46,097 bases of DNA from Aneurinibacillus aneurinilyticus ATCC 12856 (GTDB lineage: Bacteria; Bacillota; Bacilli; Aneurinibacillales; Aneurinibacillaceae), in contig NZ_KE952869.1 in assembly GCF_000466385.1 (NCBI RefSeq), forward strand, positions 1 through 46,097, in the 5' to 3' direction. Position 1 is the first letter of the stretch; the number at the start of each line of letters is the position of its first letter. A program made the position numbers and the translations under genes. Positions 32,702 through 41,846 of this stretch are shown piece after piece. The notes under the pieces are model-generated. The model was not told the origin of the DNA, searched no databases, and worked only from the letters and a program-made list of their open reading frames with translations.

Positions 32702-33874
32702 ATGAATACTAAGAGAGCGCTTCCTATTTTATTTGCCGTGATGTTTCTTGTTATGGTCGGCTTCGGCATTATCATTCCAGTGCTGCCATTCTTTGCGGAA
32801 CAACTCGGCGCGACTCCGGCACAGCTCGGGTGGCTGATGGCCGTTTATTCACTTATGCAATTTATATTCGCTCCAATGTGGGGTGGAATCTCTGATCGAA
32901 TCGGACGCAAGCCGGTCATGCTTATCGGTATCGCAGGGCTTTCATTGTCTTTCTTCCTGTTTGCTGTTTCTACACAGTTATGGATGCTGTTTGCGGCACG
33001 GATTCTTGCCGGCTTTCTATCATCAGCTAATATGCCGACTACAATGGCCTATGTCGCTGATGTTACCACGCCTGAAAACAGAGGCAAAGGCATGGGCATT
33101 ATCGGGGCAGCGGTAGGACTTGGCTTCATTTTTGGGCCTGCCATCGGCGGTATCTTTTCCAAAACAAGCTTAAACATGCCGTTCTTCATTGCGGGAACCG
33201 TTTCAGCTATCACGTTTCTATTCGTTTTGTTCTTCTTAAAGGAATCACTTCCGCCGGAAAAGCGTACCGTTCGTACACCGGGCACAAAAGAGTCTCGCTG
33301 GAAAGCGTTCAGCGGGCCAACATCTGTATTGTATATTCTACAATTCTTCGTTTCTTTTTCTCTGGCAGGGCTTGAAGCAACGTTCGCTTATTTTGCATTC
33401 GCCCGCGCAGGCATCGGCACAACAAACCTTGGCTATATCTTCATGATTATGGGATTGGCTGGTGCGGTCGTGCAGGGTGAGCTTGTAGGCAGATTGACCA
33501 AAAAATTCGGCGAAGGTGCAGTTATTCAGATGGGACTCGTCGTCTCTGCCATCGGGTTTGGCCTGATTCTTTTGACTGACAGCTTTGTAACTGCAGCAAT
33601 TTTCCTGACGGTTTTCGGCCTCGGTAACGGGGTAATCCGTCCAAGCGTATCAGCGCTTATTACAAAACGGACAGAAGTCGGACAAGGCAGCGCTACCGGT
33701 CTTCTGTCATCGTTCGACTCACTCGGGCGCATTGCAGGCCCTCCGATTGGCGGGGCATTATACTCGATGCAAATCGGTCTGCCATACATCTCAGGTCTTA
33801 TCGTATCCGCCATTGCATTTATTTTGTACCGCTTTTATATGAAAAAAGAGCAAAAAACCTCATTACCTGCTTGA
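32702..33874 (+). CDS. MFS drug-efflux transporter (DHA1 family)
   Basis: A 390-residue protein with 12 predicted helices. Motif A is GGISDRIGRKPVM after TM2. The antiporter motif C region is GIIGAAVGLGFIFGPAIGG in TM5. A repeat of motif A (GRLTKKFGEG) lies in the second half. It is closest in pattern to Bmr/NorA/TetA-like proton antiporters that expel drugs. Its start ATG follows GAGGTG. It has its own strong promoter and a strong terminator. Substrate cannot be predicted. Confidence 0.87.
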   Translation: MNTKRALPILFAVMFLVMVGFGIIIPVLPFFAEQLGATPAQLGWLMAVYSLMQFIFAPMWGGISDRIGRKPVMLIGIAGLSLSFFLFAVSTQLWMLFAARILAGFLSSANMPTTMAYVADVTTPENRGKGMGIIGAAVGLGFIFGPAIGGIFSKTSLNMPFFIAGTVSAITFLFVLFFLKESLPPEKRTVRTPGTKESRWKAFSGPTSVLYILQFFVSFSLAGLEATFAYFAFARAGIGTTNLGYIFMIMGLAGAVVQGELVGRLTKKFGEGAVIQMGLVVSAIGFGLILLTDSFVTAAIFLTVFGLGNGVIRPSVSALITKRTEVGQGSATGLLSSFDSLGRIAGPPIGGALYSMQIGLPYISGLIVSAIAFILYRFYMKKEQKTSLPA

Positions 33875-33880
33875 TTAAGC

Positions 33881-33914
33881 AAAGCCGCAGTCATATGTCT
33901 GACTACGGCTTTTG
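33881..33914 (+). terminator. terminator after the MFS gene
   Basis: AAAGCCGCAGTCA pairs with TGACTACGGCTTTT (one mismatch). It sits between convergent genes. Confidence 0.8.
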
Positions 33915-33976
33915 AATACATTCGAAGAAACGATAATGCCCTATCTTATTATGTAACGATTGAACACAAAAAATGG

Positions 33977-35212
33977 CTATTCTTCCAGCATAGAAACAAT
34001 ATGTTGAATGATACGTTCAAACCGTTCATCCTGGGATTTTCGGTCCGTCCATTCATCTACCCCAAGGCTCCATTGATATATTTTTTTGTCCGTGTTTCTG
34101 ATCTTATCGACTCGCTCCGCTCCGGCCACATATAGCAGGATTCCTGAAGATGTACTTCGCGCGGTCATATAGGCGAGCATCTGGTATACATCCGGATTTC
34201 CTGACCTTTCCCCTCGCACTTTATACTTGGCATCCAATACGATTTCCCGTCCTGAACGATTTTTCAGAATGAGATCAGGTATAATACGCAGGCGGTTGGC
34301 TTCAGCCAGCCAATGGAGGGGCTGGGCTTGCACTTCAATGCCATGCACACGAAGCTCTTCCGCCAGACGCCGTGCAATATATCGCTCGAACAGCTCATTC
34401 ATATCAAGTATAAAGCTATCACAAAGTACATTTCCTTCGTACATGGAGAACTCTGTCATCTTCCAGTATAGTGCAAGCAAGGAAAGGGCCTGGACATACT
34501 GTCGATTCAAACGGGTAATCCGAATACGTGCAAGCTCTGCTACCTGCTCAGAAGCAGAGACAGGCAATGCTGGCGTATCCATCTGTCCTTTCTCTACTGA
34601 TTCGAACAAACGAAGCAGCCTTTCAAGTTCTCTCCTAATCTCTCCATTCCGATATCGCTTCTGTGCCATATGCCGCATACCGGCATAAAGCAGCTTGTTT
34701 TCCTTTCCCTGCCGCGTCGGTTCATCGTACGTACAAACGAAGCGGTACTCCTGCTTCATCCAACGCTGTAACGTCGGTGCCACCCGCAACTGGCCCCGAA
34801 TTTTATCCAGCGTCTGCTCCTGCTGTTCATATTCCGTTCGCAAACCTTTGCGCCATATTGTAAAGCACTCCTTAATAAAAAACAGGACAAGCCATTCGGA
34901 GTTGCCTGTAAGCTCATCCACCGACGTCACAGGAGGTCGAAATCGCAAGGAAGAAATATCATACGCCCAGGTAAGCCATTCCCATAGTGTGCCTACCGCA
35001 AGCTTGGGCCTGATATGAAAAATAGCATCAGAAAGCTCAATGCATCCAACATAGGAGGAAGCAGTTATGTCCCATGTTTCCCCAGGACCTGGACGAAGCG
35101 TTAGCACGACCCCGAATCCCCTCCGCAATTGTGCAACACTGTCAGTTGAAAGAACCACACCGGTCACTGTTTCATATTCCTTAAGGCGGTACAATACTTT
35201 ATTAATCCCCAC
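33977..35212 (-). CDS. mcrC: McrC-like nuclease subunit of a McrBC restriction system
   Basis: A 411-residue protein. The N-terminal part matches the McrC family (LRPGPGETWDITASSYVGCIEL, FHIRPKLAVGTLWEWLTWAYDI). The C-terminal PD-(D/E)xK nuclease is visible as IIPDLILKN followed by IVLDAKYKV. McrC supplies the cutting activity and stimulates the McrB GTPase. I chose GTG at 35212 with GGTGAGG 8 bases upstream; it overlaps mcrB by 11 bases. Upstream frame extensions translate the mcrB end out of frame. The last gene of the sbcDC-mcrBC unit. Confidence 0.83.
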   Translation of the reverse strand: MGINKVLYRLKEYETVTGVVLSTDSVAQLRRGFGVVLTLRPGPGETWDITASSYVGCIELSDAIFHIRPKLAVGTLWEWLTWAYDISSLRFRPPVTSVDELTGNSEWLVLFFIKECFTIWRKGLRTEYEQQEQTLDKIRGQLRVAPTLQRWMKQEYRFVCTYDEPTRQGKENKLLYAGMRHMAQKRYRNGEIRRELERLLRLFESVEKGQMDTPALPVSASEQVAELARIRITRLNRQYVQALSLLALYWKMTEFSMYEGNVLCDSFILDMNELFERYIARRLAEELRVHGIEVQAQPLHWLAEANRLRIIPDLILKNRSGREIVLDAKYKVRGERSGNPDVYQMLAYMTARSTSSGILLYVAGAERVDKIRNTDKKIYQWSLGVDEWTDRKSQDERFERIIQHIVSMLEE

Positions 35213-37163
35213 CGACGTTTTCCTCACCTTCCAGCAGCGAATCCAGCTCAAACTCCCGGACCCGTTCAGGCTCATAAGCAAAGTACTCTTCAAGATACGG
35301 AATGATTTCATACTTCCAGATACGTCGTAATTTCTGAGGATTCAAGCTTCGATTCATAAAATAGCTATGCCCTAGAAAAAAATCGGGATTGCCAATTCTG
35401 TCATTAACCTGGCGAACAAGCCTAGCCACCCATGCCATGTCGGAATGGTGTACTTCTAAATATTTATGCAAAACCCGCTCTGACTCGCATGATGACACAT
35501 ATATAGCTGGGAAACGACGGCGCAATGCGAAATCAAGCTGGGCTAGCGAACGATCTGTCGTATTCATCGTTCCGATGATATATATATTGTCAGGCACAAC
35601 CATTTTGCTCTTCGAGTATGGGAGCGGAACAGCAGAATTACGATACTCGAGCGCATACAATAGCTCTCCAAATACTTTGGCTGTGTTGGCACGATTCATT
35701 TCGTCAATAATAAGCGTATACGCGCAATCCCGGTTCTCCTGCTTAAGAGCCTCGTTACACAATTCAAGAAAAATGCCCGGTCTAACAGTCACATTCATAT
35801 GAGCAGTCCCGCTCTCATCTTCGATAACTTCCGGACGTACACCTTCAATGAATTCTTCGTACGTGTAGGAAGGATGGAACTGTACCAGGCAGATTCGCCG
35901 TTCGCTCTGGGTCATAATTCTTGCCAATCGTTGTGCAATATATGTTTTCCCTGTACCTGGGGGTCCATATATAATCATCTGCTTTCGCTCATGAAGAACA
36001 TCAAGCCATTCCTCAAGTATCTCCCGTTCGAGGTACGCATCCGCTGCAGCGTCGCCGAGCGTATACTGGCGCCATTCGTCCCCCTTGCGCAAAAGATGCG
36101 CATGAAGCTTTGCCAGAAAGGTTCGTTCATCTTCCGCTTCAATACTATAGAGCTTGCGCAAAAATCCTTCTTCATTCTCTTCGTAAACAGTGCAAATATA
36201 CTCGGAAGGCATATCCCAAACGAACACGTATGCACATGTTGTTTCTCCTTCCGTACCCGCAAATCGCCAAATAACTTTGTTCCTGAACTCTTCCGGCACA
36301 TCATCCGGTATACTCTCCACTTCTTCAGCATACGAAACAATGAAGTTATGCTCACGAAGCAGACGGATAAGACGCTGTGCAGCTCTTGATTCCCGCAGAT
36401 TTCCCGTGTCCGCAGTTTCTATCGCCTTCGTTTCTCCTAAACGGTGCGAAACATAGAACAAGAAATGCTGGACTTCCGATACGCTCCATGCTTTACCGGT
36501 TAATTGGCTACTCTTGTCACGGAGCGTCTGCAAACAACGGGTGAAACGGAAATAAGCGGAACTGTCGAACGGCTTGTCCCTGCCGCCCGAATCATATCCG
36601 AAGTACGCCAGTGCTTCACGATCTGCTTTATAATAAATCGGGTAATGCTCAAGATCCTGCAATCCCCAGAAAAAGCTTAGAAAGAAAGTCGCGAATTTGA
36701 TGGACGCGCACTTTTGCGGCGGATATCCTTTTTCCAGCGCCGCTTTTTGTGTCTGACGAATGACATTCACAAAGCCGGCAAGCTTGTCCTGTGTCCAGCT
36801 CTCGCATTCCATATGATCAGGTGGAATTTCGACTGCCTCAAGAAATGCATTCGTCAGCTCTACCATCATGTCTGCATATGCTGCCTGATTATAAATCTGG
36901 TTAAAAAACATTTGTCCAGAGAATCCGCTGAATCCCCATATATTTGTTTTTTTTCCATGGATTCGATGCTTGCTTTTCGTTTTATGGTCCAATGTTTTCT
37001 TGAATTGCAGCAATGTTATCTCTTTGCGGCGCAACGCTTCAAGTTCACCGAAATGAGCAAGGAATGCTCTGCGCAGCTCATCAATTCTCTGTGCCTGTTC
37101 AAGAGCCTCCTGATCACTCAAATAGGCTTGTACCCACTTTGCCAATTGCTCCGTCAATCGCAC
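35202..37163 (-). CDS. mcrB: McrB-like AAA+ GTPase of a McrBC restriction system
   Basis: A 653-residue protein. The N-terminal 370 residues form an unusual recognition region (NIWGFSGFSGQMFFNQIY, KFATFFLSFFWGLQDLEHYPIYY) that I do not recognise; it differs from the small DNA-binding domain of E. coli McrB. The AAA+ domain has Walker A YGPPGTGKT (399-407), Walker B TLIIDEMNRAN and the McrB-type signature TMNTTDRSLAQLDFALRRRF. McrB binds modified DNA and translocates by GTP hydrolysis, recruiting McrC. It starts 13 bases after sbcC, so the two are probably cotranscribed. Confidence 0.85.
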   Translation of the reverse strand: MRLTEQLAKWVQAYLSDQEALEQAQRIDELRRAFLAHFGELEALRRKEITLLQFKKTLDHKTKSKHRIHGKKTNIWGFSGFSGQMFFNQIYNQAAYADMMVELTNAFLEAVEIPPDHMECESWTQDKLAGFVNVIRQTQKAALEKGYPPQKCASIKFATFFLSFFWGLQDLEHYPIYYKADREALAYFGYDSGGRDKPFDSSAYFRFTRCLQTLRDKSSQLTGKAWSVSEVQHFLFYVSHRLGETKAIETADTGNLRESRAAQRLIRLLREHNFIVSYAEEVESIPDDVPEEFRNKVIWRFAGTEGETTCAYVFVWDMPSEYICTVYEENEEGFLRKLYSIEAEDERTFLAKLHAHLLRKGDEWRQYTLGDAAADAYLEREILEEWLDVLHERKQMIIYGPPGTGKTYIAQRLARIMTQSERRICLVQFHPSYTYEEFIEGVRPEVIEDESGTAHMNVTVRPGIFLELCNEALKQENRDCAYTLIIDEMNRANTAKVFGELLYALEYRNSAVPLPYSKSKMVVPDNIYIIGTMNTTDRSLAQLDFALRRRFPAIYVSSCESERVLHKYLEVHHSDMAWVARLVRQVNDRIGNPDFFLGHSYFMNRSLNPQKLRRIWKYEIIPYLEEYFAYEPERVREFELDSLLEGEENVGGD

Positions 37164-37176
37164 TCCCTCCTTTCTT

Positions 37177-40100
37177 CTACTCTTTCAGCACGAAACGTGT
37201 TCGGCTAAAGCCTTCTTTTGTCTTCCGTACATCCAGTGTAGCCGGCATTGCATTCTTCAATTCCTGCACATGCGAGATAACTCCGATCATTCGTCCGGAG
37301 CTTTGCAGCTCAATCAGCGTATCAATCGCTTTCTGCAGCGATTCATCATCCAGTGAACCGAACCCTTCGTCGATAAACATTGTTTCAATTGAAATACCAC
37401 CTTGGTACGCCTGAATCACATCAGCCATACCGAGTGCAAGGCAAAGCGAAGCGTTGAACTTCTCTCCGCCAGATAGCGTCTTCACATCTCTTGTCAATCC
37501 TGTGTAGGCATCATATACATCTAATCCAAGGCCGCTCTGGCGCCCCCTTTTCTCAAGCCTGTCACTGCGCCGAAGCTGGAACTGGCCGTTTGACAGCCTA
37601 TATAAACGTTGATTGGCCATGTGGATAATTTTCTCTAGAAATTCGATTTGCAGGTAGCGTTCAAACGAGATTTTGTGTCGGTTTTCGCCGCGTATCATAT
37701 TGTACAAATCAACGATTCTTGCACGCTCCTGATCCAATTCCTTAAATTTCTGCCCCGCTTCCTCTATTTGTTTCTGTAGCTCACGCGCCCGTTCGCAGCA
37801 GGCGAGTGCGTCCTCATACTGTCTGCGTGCCTGCTTGCACGCTGCATCAAGCCGTTCTACTTCAGCAAGCAGCTCCGCCAAATCAACACGTTCCTTGTCG
37901 GCGAGCTCCTCTTCCAAAGCGCTAAGCTGTGCCCCCGCAGCTGCCCGTTCGGAAGCGAATTGCTCAAGTTCTTCTTTGAGGCGGTGTCGTTCCGGCTCTG
38001 GCAGTTTCGCTGTCCGATATACGTCCTCGTCTGCAAATCCCGCTTCGCTGAGCGCCCGGATAAAACGCTGCTCAGCCTGCGCCGTCCGCTCAACCGCCTC
38101 CGTCACCTTCTGCTGTGCATACTGGAGGCTGCTCGTTGCCTTGATTGCGTTCTCCGAGGCTATGCGATACCGCTCCTGCGCCTGCTTCCACTTCGTCTCA
38201 AGCATCTCTTTGCGATGTGAAGCTTCCTTTATTGAGGCTTGCAGGCACGCTAGCTCCTGCAACGATTCCGGTATCTTCTGCAAATCAGCCTGATACAATA
38301 CATTATTTTTTTCGTACTCCATACGAACGGTATTCAATTCGTCTGTCAGGCGTGCCTTCTGCTCTACCTGAAGCTCCAGCTTCCGCTCCGTTGCTTCGCG
38401 CTCTTCCTTTCTCATACTCAAAAGCTGTTCGTCTTTTTTGAGCTCTTCCACTTCTTTTTTCAACGTCTGCCCCTCTTCTACAAATAAAGGGTATCTCTGT
38501 ACTGCCGTATCCGGCGAAAATCCGTATTGCTCGATTTCGTGCGCAAGCTTTGTAAGCGTGTTTCTCTCAGCTAGCAGACGCGCTTCCGCTTCGCGGAACA
38601 AGCTTTCCTGCTTTTCCTTCTCACGTTTTCTTTCCTCAATATATTCCTTGGTCAGGGCGCCGTCTTGCGCCGTAGCTTTTTTCGGGTGCTCTATGCTACC
38701 ACAGACCGGACACGGCGCACCATCATGCAGATGCTGTGCCAGCACGGCAGCTTGCCCTTCCATCCAGCGTCTCTCCAACACCTCGAATTCCGCACGTGTT
38801 TTTTCATATGCAGCTTTTTTATCGATTGCATCCCGTGTCAATGCGTCCATTCCCTGGATCGCTTTCACATAATTTTGCAGAGCATATACCTGCATACGCA
38901 TGTCTGCCAGGCGTTCCTGCTTAGGTTTTAGCTCCTTCATCCGCTCTTCTACCTGTTTAATTTCCGTATCAAGTGCGACCTTTTTCTCTTTGTCTGCCTG
39001 CCAGGCCTTCTCCGCCTCTACAAGTCGGAACTGCAGCTTCTCCATTCGCTCTCTTCTCGCCTTAAGCTCGGCTTCTCTGTGGGTGAGTGATTGTACTAAA
39101 GGCAGCAGCTCGCGCAGATGTTCTGCTTCACGAAATGCTGTCTGCCGCACTTCTTCTCCCGCTTCTTCCCTTCGGTATACTTGTTCAGCTTGAACCAATC
39201 CTTCTCTCGCTTCCTGCTCAGCCCGCTGCGCCTGAATGAGTTCCAACCGCTTTGTTTCTTCTTCTTTTCTTGTAGCAATACACTGCTCCTCATGTACCCC
39301 CATACGTGCCGCCTGCTCGGCAAGCGCTAGCGTTTGCCCTTTATGCTCCATCACAGGCACCTTTTGCTCCAGCTCTCTTACTCGCTCCCGCTTTCGCTCC
39401 AGCTCATCGAACCTTTCATTAACCGAGCGGGCGCTATGGTACGCCTCGTTGTATTTCCGGTATGCTTCCTCAGCCTGCAACTGACCTGTTTTATGTATGG
39501 CAACTTGCATATTATGAAACGCGTACTCTTCATCAAGACCTTTTATGATTTGATCGAGATTACGGTACGGCTGGCGCAGTGTTTCAAACAACAGAGACTC
39601 CGTGCGTTCCGGAAGTACGGCCAGAATTTGACTTATGTATTTCTCCTGCTCTTTCTCCCCGATGCGACACTGCTCTTCCGCTTCCCGACGCCGCCGGTTC
39701 AGCTCATCAACAACCGCCTGATACGCTTCGGTTTTAAAAATGCGACGCAAAATTTCTTCCTTGTTTTCTGTATCCGATGTCAACAGCTTGCGGAATTCAC
39801 CCTGTGGCAGCATAACAATTTGGCTAAACTGCTGCTTGGTTAACCCAAGCAGATTTTCGACTTTTGCATTTATATCATGGACAGCAAACCGATCGACACA
39901 GGGCACTTCCTTCCCTTTAGTTATCTCATACAGTTCAATTTGCGCACCTGTTGCTGTTTTATTTCCTTCCTTTATGTGACCAAGCTGACGAAACACACGA
40001 TACCGGCGACCACGCAGCTCGAATACCAAATCTACAGAAGTATGCACATCATCTTCGGCAAAATGGCTGCGTAAAAACTTCGAATCGTTTCTCTCCTCTC

Positions 40101-40272
40101 CGCTTGCTTCCCCATACAAGGCAAAACAAATTGCGTCGAAAATAGTAGTCTTGCCTGCGCCCGTCGTACCGGAAATTGCAAACAAACGATGCTCGCCCAG
40201 TTCCGTGAAGTCAATAACCTCCTGCTGCTTGTAAGGTCCGAAAGCTGTCATCGTTACCCGAATCGGCTTCAT
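37177..40272 (-). CDS. sbcC: exonuclease subunit SbcC (SMC-like ATPase)
   Basis: A 1031-residue Rad50-type ATPase. Walker A is SGTTGAGKTTIFDAI at residues about 34-48. A long antiparallel coiled coil folds at the zinc hook CPVC (about residue 519). The C-terminal half of the head has the signature LSGGEKFNASLCLALG and Walker B MFIDEGFGSLDD, then VISHVQEL. With SbcD it cuts hairpins and protein-blocked DNA ends. It overlaps sbcD by 4 bases (ATGA). The coding strand is free of frameshifts. It is followed at 13 bases by mcrB. Confidence 0.93.
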   Translation of the reverse strand: MKPIRVTMTAFGPYKQQEVIDFTELGEHRLFAISGTTGAGKTTIFDAICFALYGEASGEERNDSKFLRSHFAEDDVHTSVDLVFELRGRRYRVFRQLGHIKEGNKTATGAQIELYEITKGKEVPCVDRFAVHDINAKVENLLGLTKQQFSQIVMLPQGEFRKLLTSDTENKEEILRRIFKTEAYQAVVDELNRRRREAEEQCRIGEKEQEKYISQILAVLPERTESLLFETLRQPYRNLDQIIKGLDEEYAFHNMQVAIHKTGQLQAEEAYRKYNEAYHSARSVNERFDELERKRERVRELEQKVPVMEHKGQTLALAEQAARMGVHEEQCIATRKEEETKRLELIQAQRAEQEAREGLVQAEQVYRREEAGEEVRQTAFREAEHLRELLPLVQSLTHREAELKARRERMEKLQFRLVEAEKAWQADKEKKVALDTEIKQVEERMKELKPKQERLADMRMQVYALQNYVKAIQGMDALTRDAIDKKAAYEKTRAEFEVLERRWMEGQAAVLAQHLHDGAPCPVCGSIEHPKKATAQDGALTKEYIEERKREKEKQESLFREAEARLLAERNTLTKLAHEIEQYGFSPDTAVQRYPLFVEEGQTLKKEVEELKKDEQLLSMRKEEREATERKLELQVEQKARLTDELNTVRMEYEKNNVLYQADLQKIPESLQELACLQASIKEASHRKEMLETKWKQAQERYRIASENAIKATSSLQYAQQKVTEAVERTAQAEQRFIRALSEAGFADEDVYRTAKLPEPERHRLKEELEQFASERAAAGAQLSALEEELADKERVDLAELLAEVERLDAACKQARRQYEDALACCERARELQKQIEEAGQKFKELDQERARIVDLYNMIRGENRHKISFERYLQIEFLEKIIHMANQRLYRLSNGQFQLRRSDRLEKRGRQSGLGLDVYDAYTGLTRDVKTLSGGEKFNASLCLALGMADVIQAYQGGISIETMFIDEGFGSLDDESLQKAIDTLIELQSSGRMIGVISHVQELKNAMPATLDVRKTKEGFSRTRFVLKE

Positions 40273-41432
40273 ACGCGCTCCCCTTCCTTCGCGAATACTT
40301 CTTCGAGTACATCGCGGAAGAGTCTCTCTTTCTCTTCCGTTAACTCGCTTCCCTTAACTTCTTTATAAAAAGCGCGGAACAATGCCAGGTCATCCTTCTC
40401 TGCCTTTTCAACCTGCTCAGCTCCAATCTCTTCAACCTGTGCTATCATAATGTTCTGTGTAACATGCATCGCATTCGGATAAACCGAACGAACCCTCTCC
40501 ATGGCAGACAGTACCGGATTTTCGTCAAGCAGTTGAACGAACACATAATCCTCGCTTCGCTCATGGGTTTCCAGCTCATCAATCAACGCACGCACGCTCC
40601 GCATATCCCTGCGCGGTGTAAGCAGTCTTTTCTCGACATGAACTTGCCCTTGTCCATCCATCTCAACAACATAGAATCCTTTATTATGGTGCTCTTCCGA
40701 AATGGAATATTTAAGCGGAGAACCGGCATAACGGATCGTCTCATCGCCGACATGATGCGCCTGATGCAAGTGTCCAAGCGCCGTATAGTGAAACTTATGA
40801 AAATAACGTGCATGCACATACTCAGCACCACCAATAGATAACGGACGCTCTGCATCACTGGCGTTCTCCATGTCCTCCTTCTCACCTGAAGAGGTAACAA
40901 AAGCATGCCCGACAAATACGTGACGGGCACCATTATCCATCTTCTCTATGATACGGTTGGTAATTGCTTTTGCCGCATCATCGTGTGTACGAATCGTTTC
41001 GTCATCCAGAACACTGCGCACCCGTCCCGGGTCGGCGTATGGCACCAGATGAAAATGCACGGGCCCGTGTTCGTCATGCAGCACTACCGGATTATCCTCA
41101 CCAGTATAACGCCCTGAGATATAAAGTCCTTGCTCTCGCATCATACTGCTACCAAATTCAATCCGATCCGGACTATCATGATTTCCCGCGATCGCCATTA
41201 CCGGTGTCTTCAGTTCAATAACCAGTTCATGCAATGTGCAGTTCAGCAGTTCAACGGCCTCGGTAGGCGGCACAGCCCTATCGTATAAGTCACCAGCAAT
41301 CAATACTGCATCCGGCTTCTCTTCCCTTACCGCATCAATAAAGCAGCGTAGAATGTATTCCTGATCTTCCGTCATGTACACGGATTGGATAATCTTTCCC
41401 AAATGCCAATCGGCCGTATGAAAAAATTTCAT
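40269..41432 (-). CDS. sbcD: exonuclease subunit SbcD (Mre11-like)
   Basis: A 387-residue metallophosphoesterase nuclease. Metal-binding motifs in order: TADWHLG (D and H), IAGDLYD, AIAGNHDSPDR, then GHAFV and ALGHLHQAH. A C-terminal SbcD domain has IGAEQVEKAEKDDLALFRAFY. Partner of SbcC in processing DNA ends. I chose the ATG at 41432 because GGGGGAAG lies 4 bases upstream; an 8-residue upstream extension lacks one. First gene of the sbcDC-mcrBC unit. Confidence 0.92.
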   Translation of the reverse strand: MKFFHTADWHLGKIIQSVYMTEDQEYILRCFIDAVREEKPDAVLIAGDLYDRAVPPTEAVELLNCTLHELVIELKTPVMAIAGNHDSPDRIEFGSSMMREQGLYISGRYTGEDNPVVLHDEHGPVHFHLVPYADPGRVRSVLDDETIRTHDDAAKAITNRIIEKMDNGARHVFVGHAFVTSSGEKEDMENASDAERPLSIGGAEYVHARYFHKFHYTALGHLHQAHHVGDETIRYAGSPLKYSISEEHHNKGFYVVEMDGQGQVHVEKRLLTPRRDMRSVRALIDELETHERSEDYVFVQLLDENPVLSAMERVRSVYPNAMHVTQNIMIAQVEEIGAEQVEKAEKDDLALFRAFYKEVKGSELTEEKERLFRDVLEEVFAKEGERV

Positions 41433-41576
41433 TGTACTTCCCCCGATTTCGTTCACTGTTTTTTTCTATTCTATCAGAAATTGCTAGATGAAGGCAGAAG
41501 GTAGCTTCTCCTCTTTTCTTCATCGGTAGAACCGTATAATATGAAAAAGAAAGCATGATAGAAAGGAACGAGACGA

Positions 41577-41786
41577 ATGGAATTCAAACTTGAACGGATT
41601 CATGACAAAGTGGAATGCTTCGAAGCGTATGATATAAAAACGCTGGAGAGAAAAATCGAAGAACAAATCGAAAACAACAAAGTGCTTATGCTTGAAGTAC
41701 ATTCGGTTACACACCATGTATGCTTCCCGCCGGATTCGGGACGACCGTTATATACGGCTATCGTTCACTTCAAGGCCAAACCGTAA
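41577..41786 (+). CDS. yrzA: DUF2536-family small protein (YrzA-like)
   Basis: A 69-residue protein: KLERIHDKVECFEAYDIKTLERKIEEQIENN then LMLEVHSVTHHV and LYTAIVHFKAK. This matches the DUF2536 family as I recall B. subtilis YrzA (about 67 residues). It looks like a single alpha/beta domain and its function is unknown. AAAGGAACGAG lies upstream of its ATG, and a clear terminator follows. It is divergent from sbcD. Confidence 0.75.
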   Translation: MEFKLERIHDKVECFEAYDIKTLERKIEEQIENNKVLMLEVHSVTHHVCFPPDSGRPLYTAIVHFKAKP

Positions 41787-41795
41787 TACATCAAA

Positions 41796-41830
41796 CAGCC
41801 CATGACCTGTCATATACAGACCATGGGCTG
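41796..41830. terminator. bidirectional terminator between yrzA-like and patatin genes
   Basis: CAGCCCATG (41796-41804) pairs perfectly with CATGGGCTG (41822-41830). It lies between convergent genes; the T run is weak on the plus strand. Confidence 0.6.
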
Positions 41831-41846
41831 AATCGGGTCAAGCATA

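Noticed and set aside
37800-39400. Several long plus-strand frames opposite sbcC (e.g. 37835-38293, 38438-38872, 39334-39843)
   Set aside because: They are Ser/Arg/Cys-rich shadows of a coiled-coil gene on the other strand, lack ribosome sites, and the sbcC frame is intact and conserved.
33977-41432. A defence island of mobile origin
   Set aside because: No integrase, att-like repeats or clear change in base composition flank the sbcDC-mcrBC genes.
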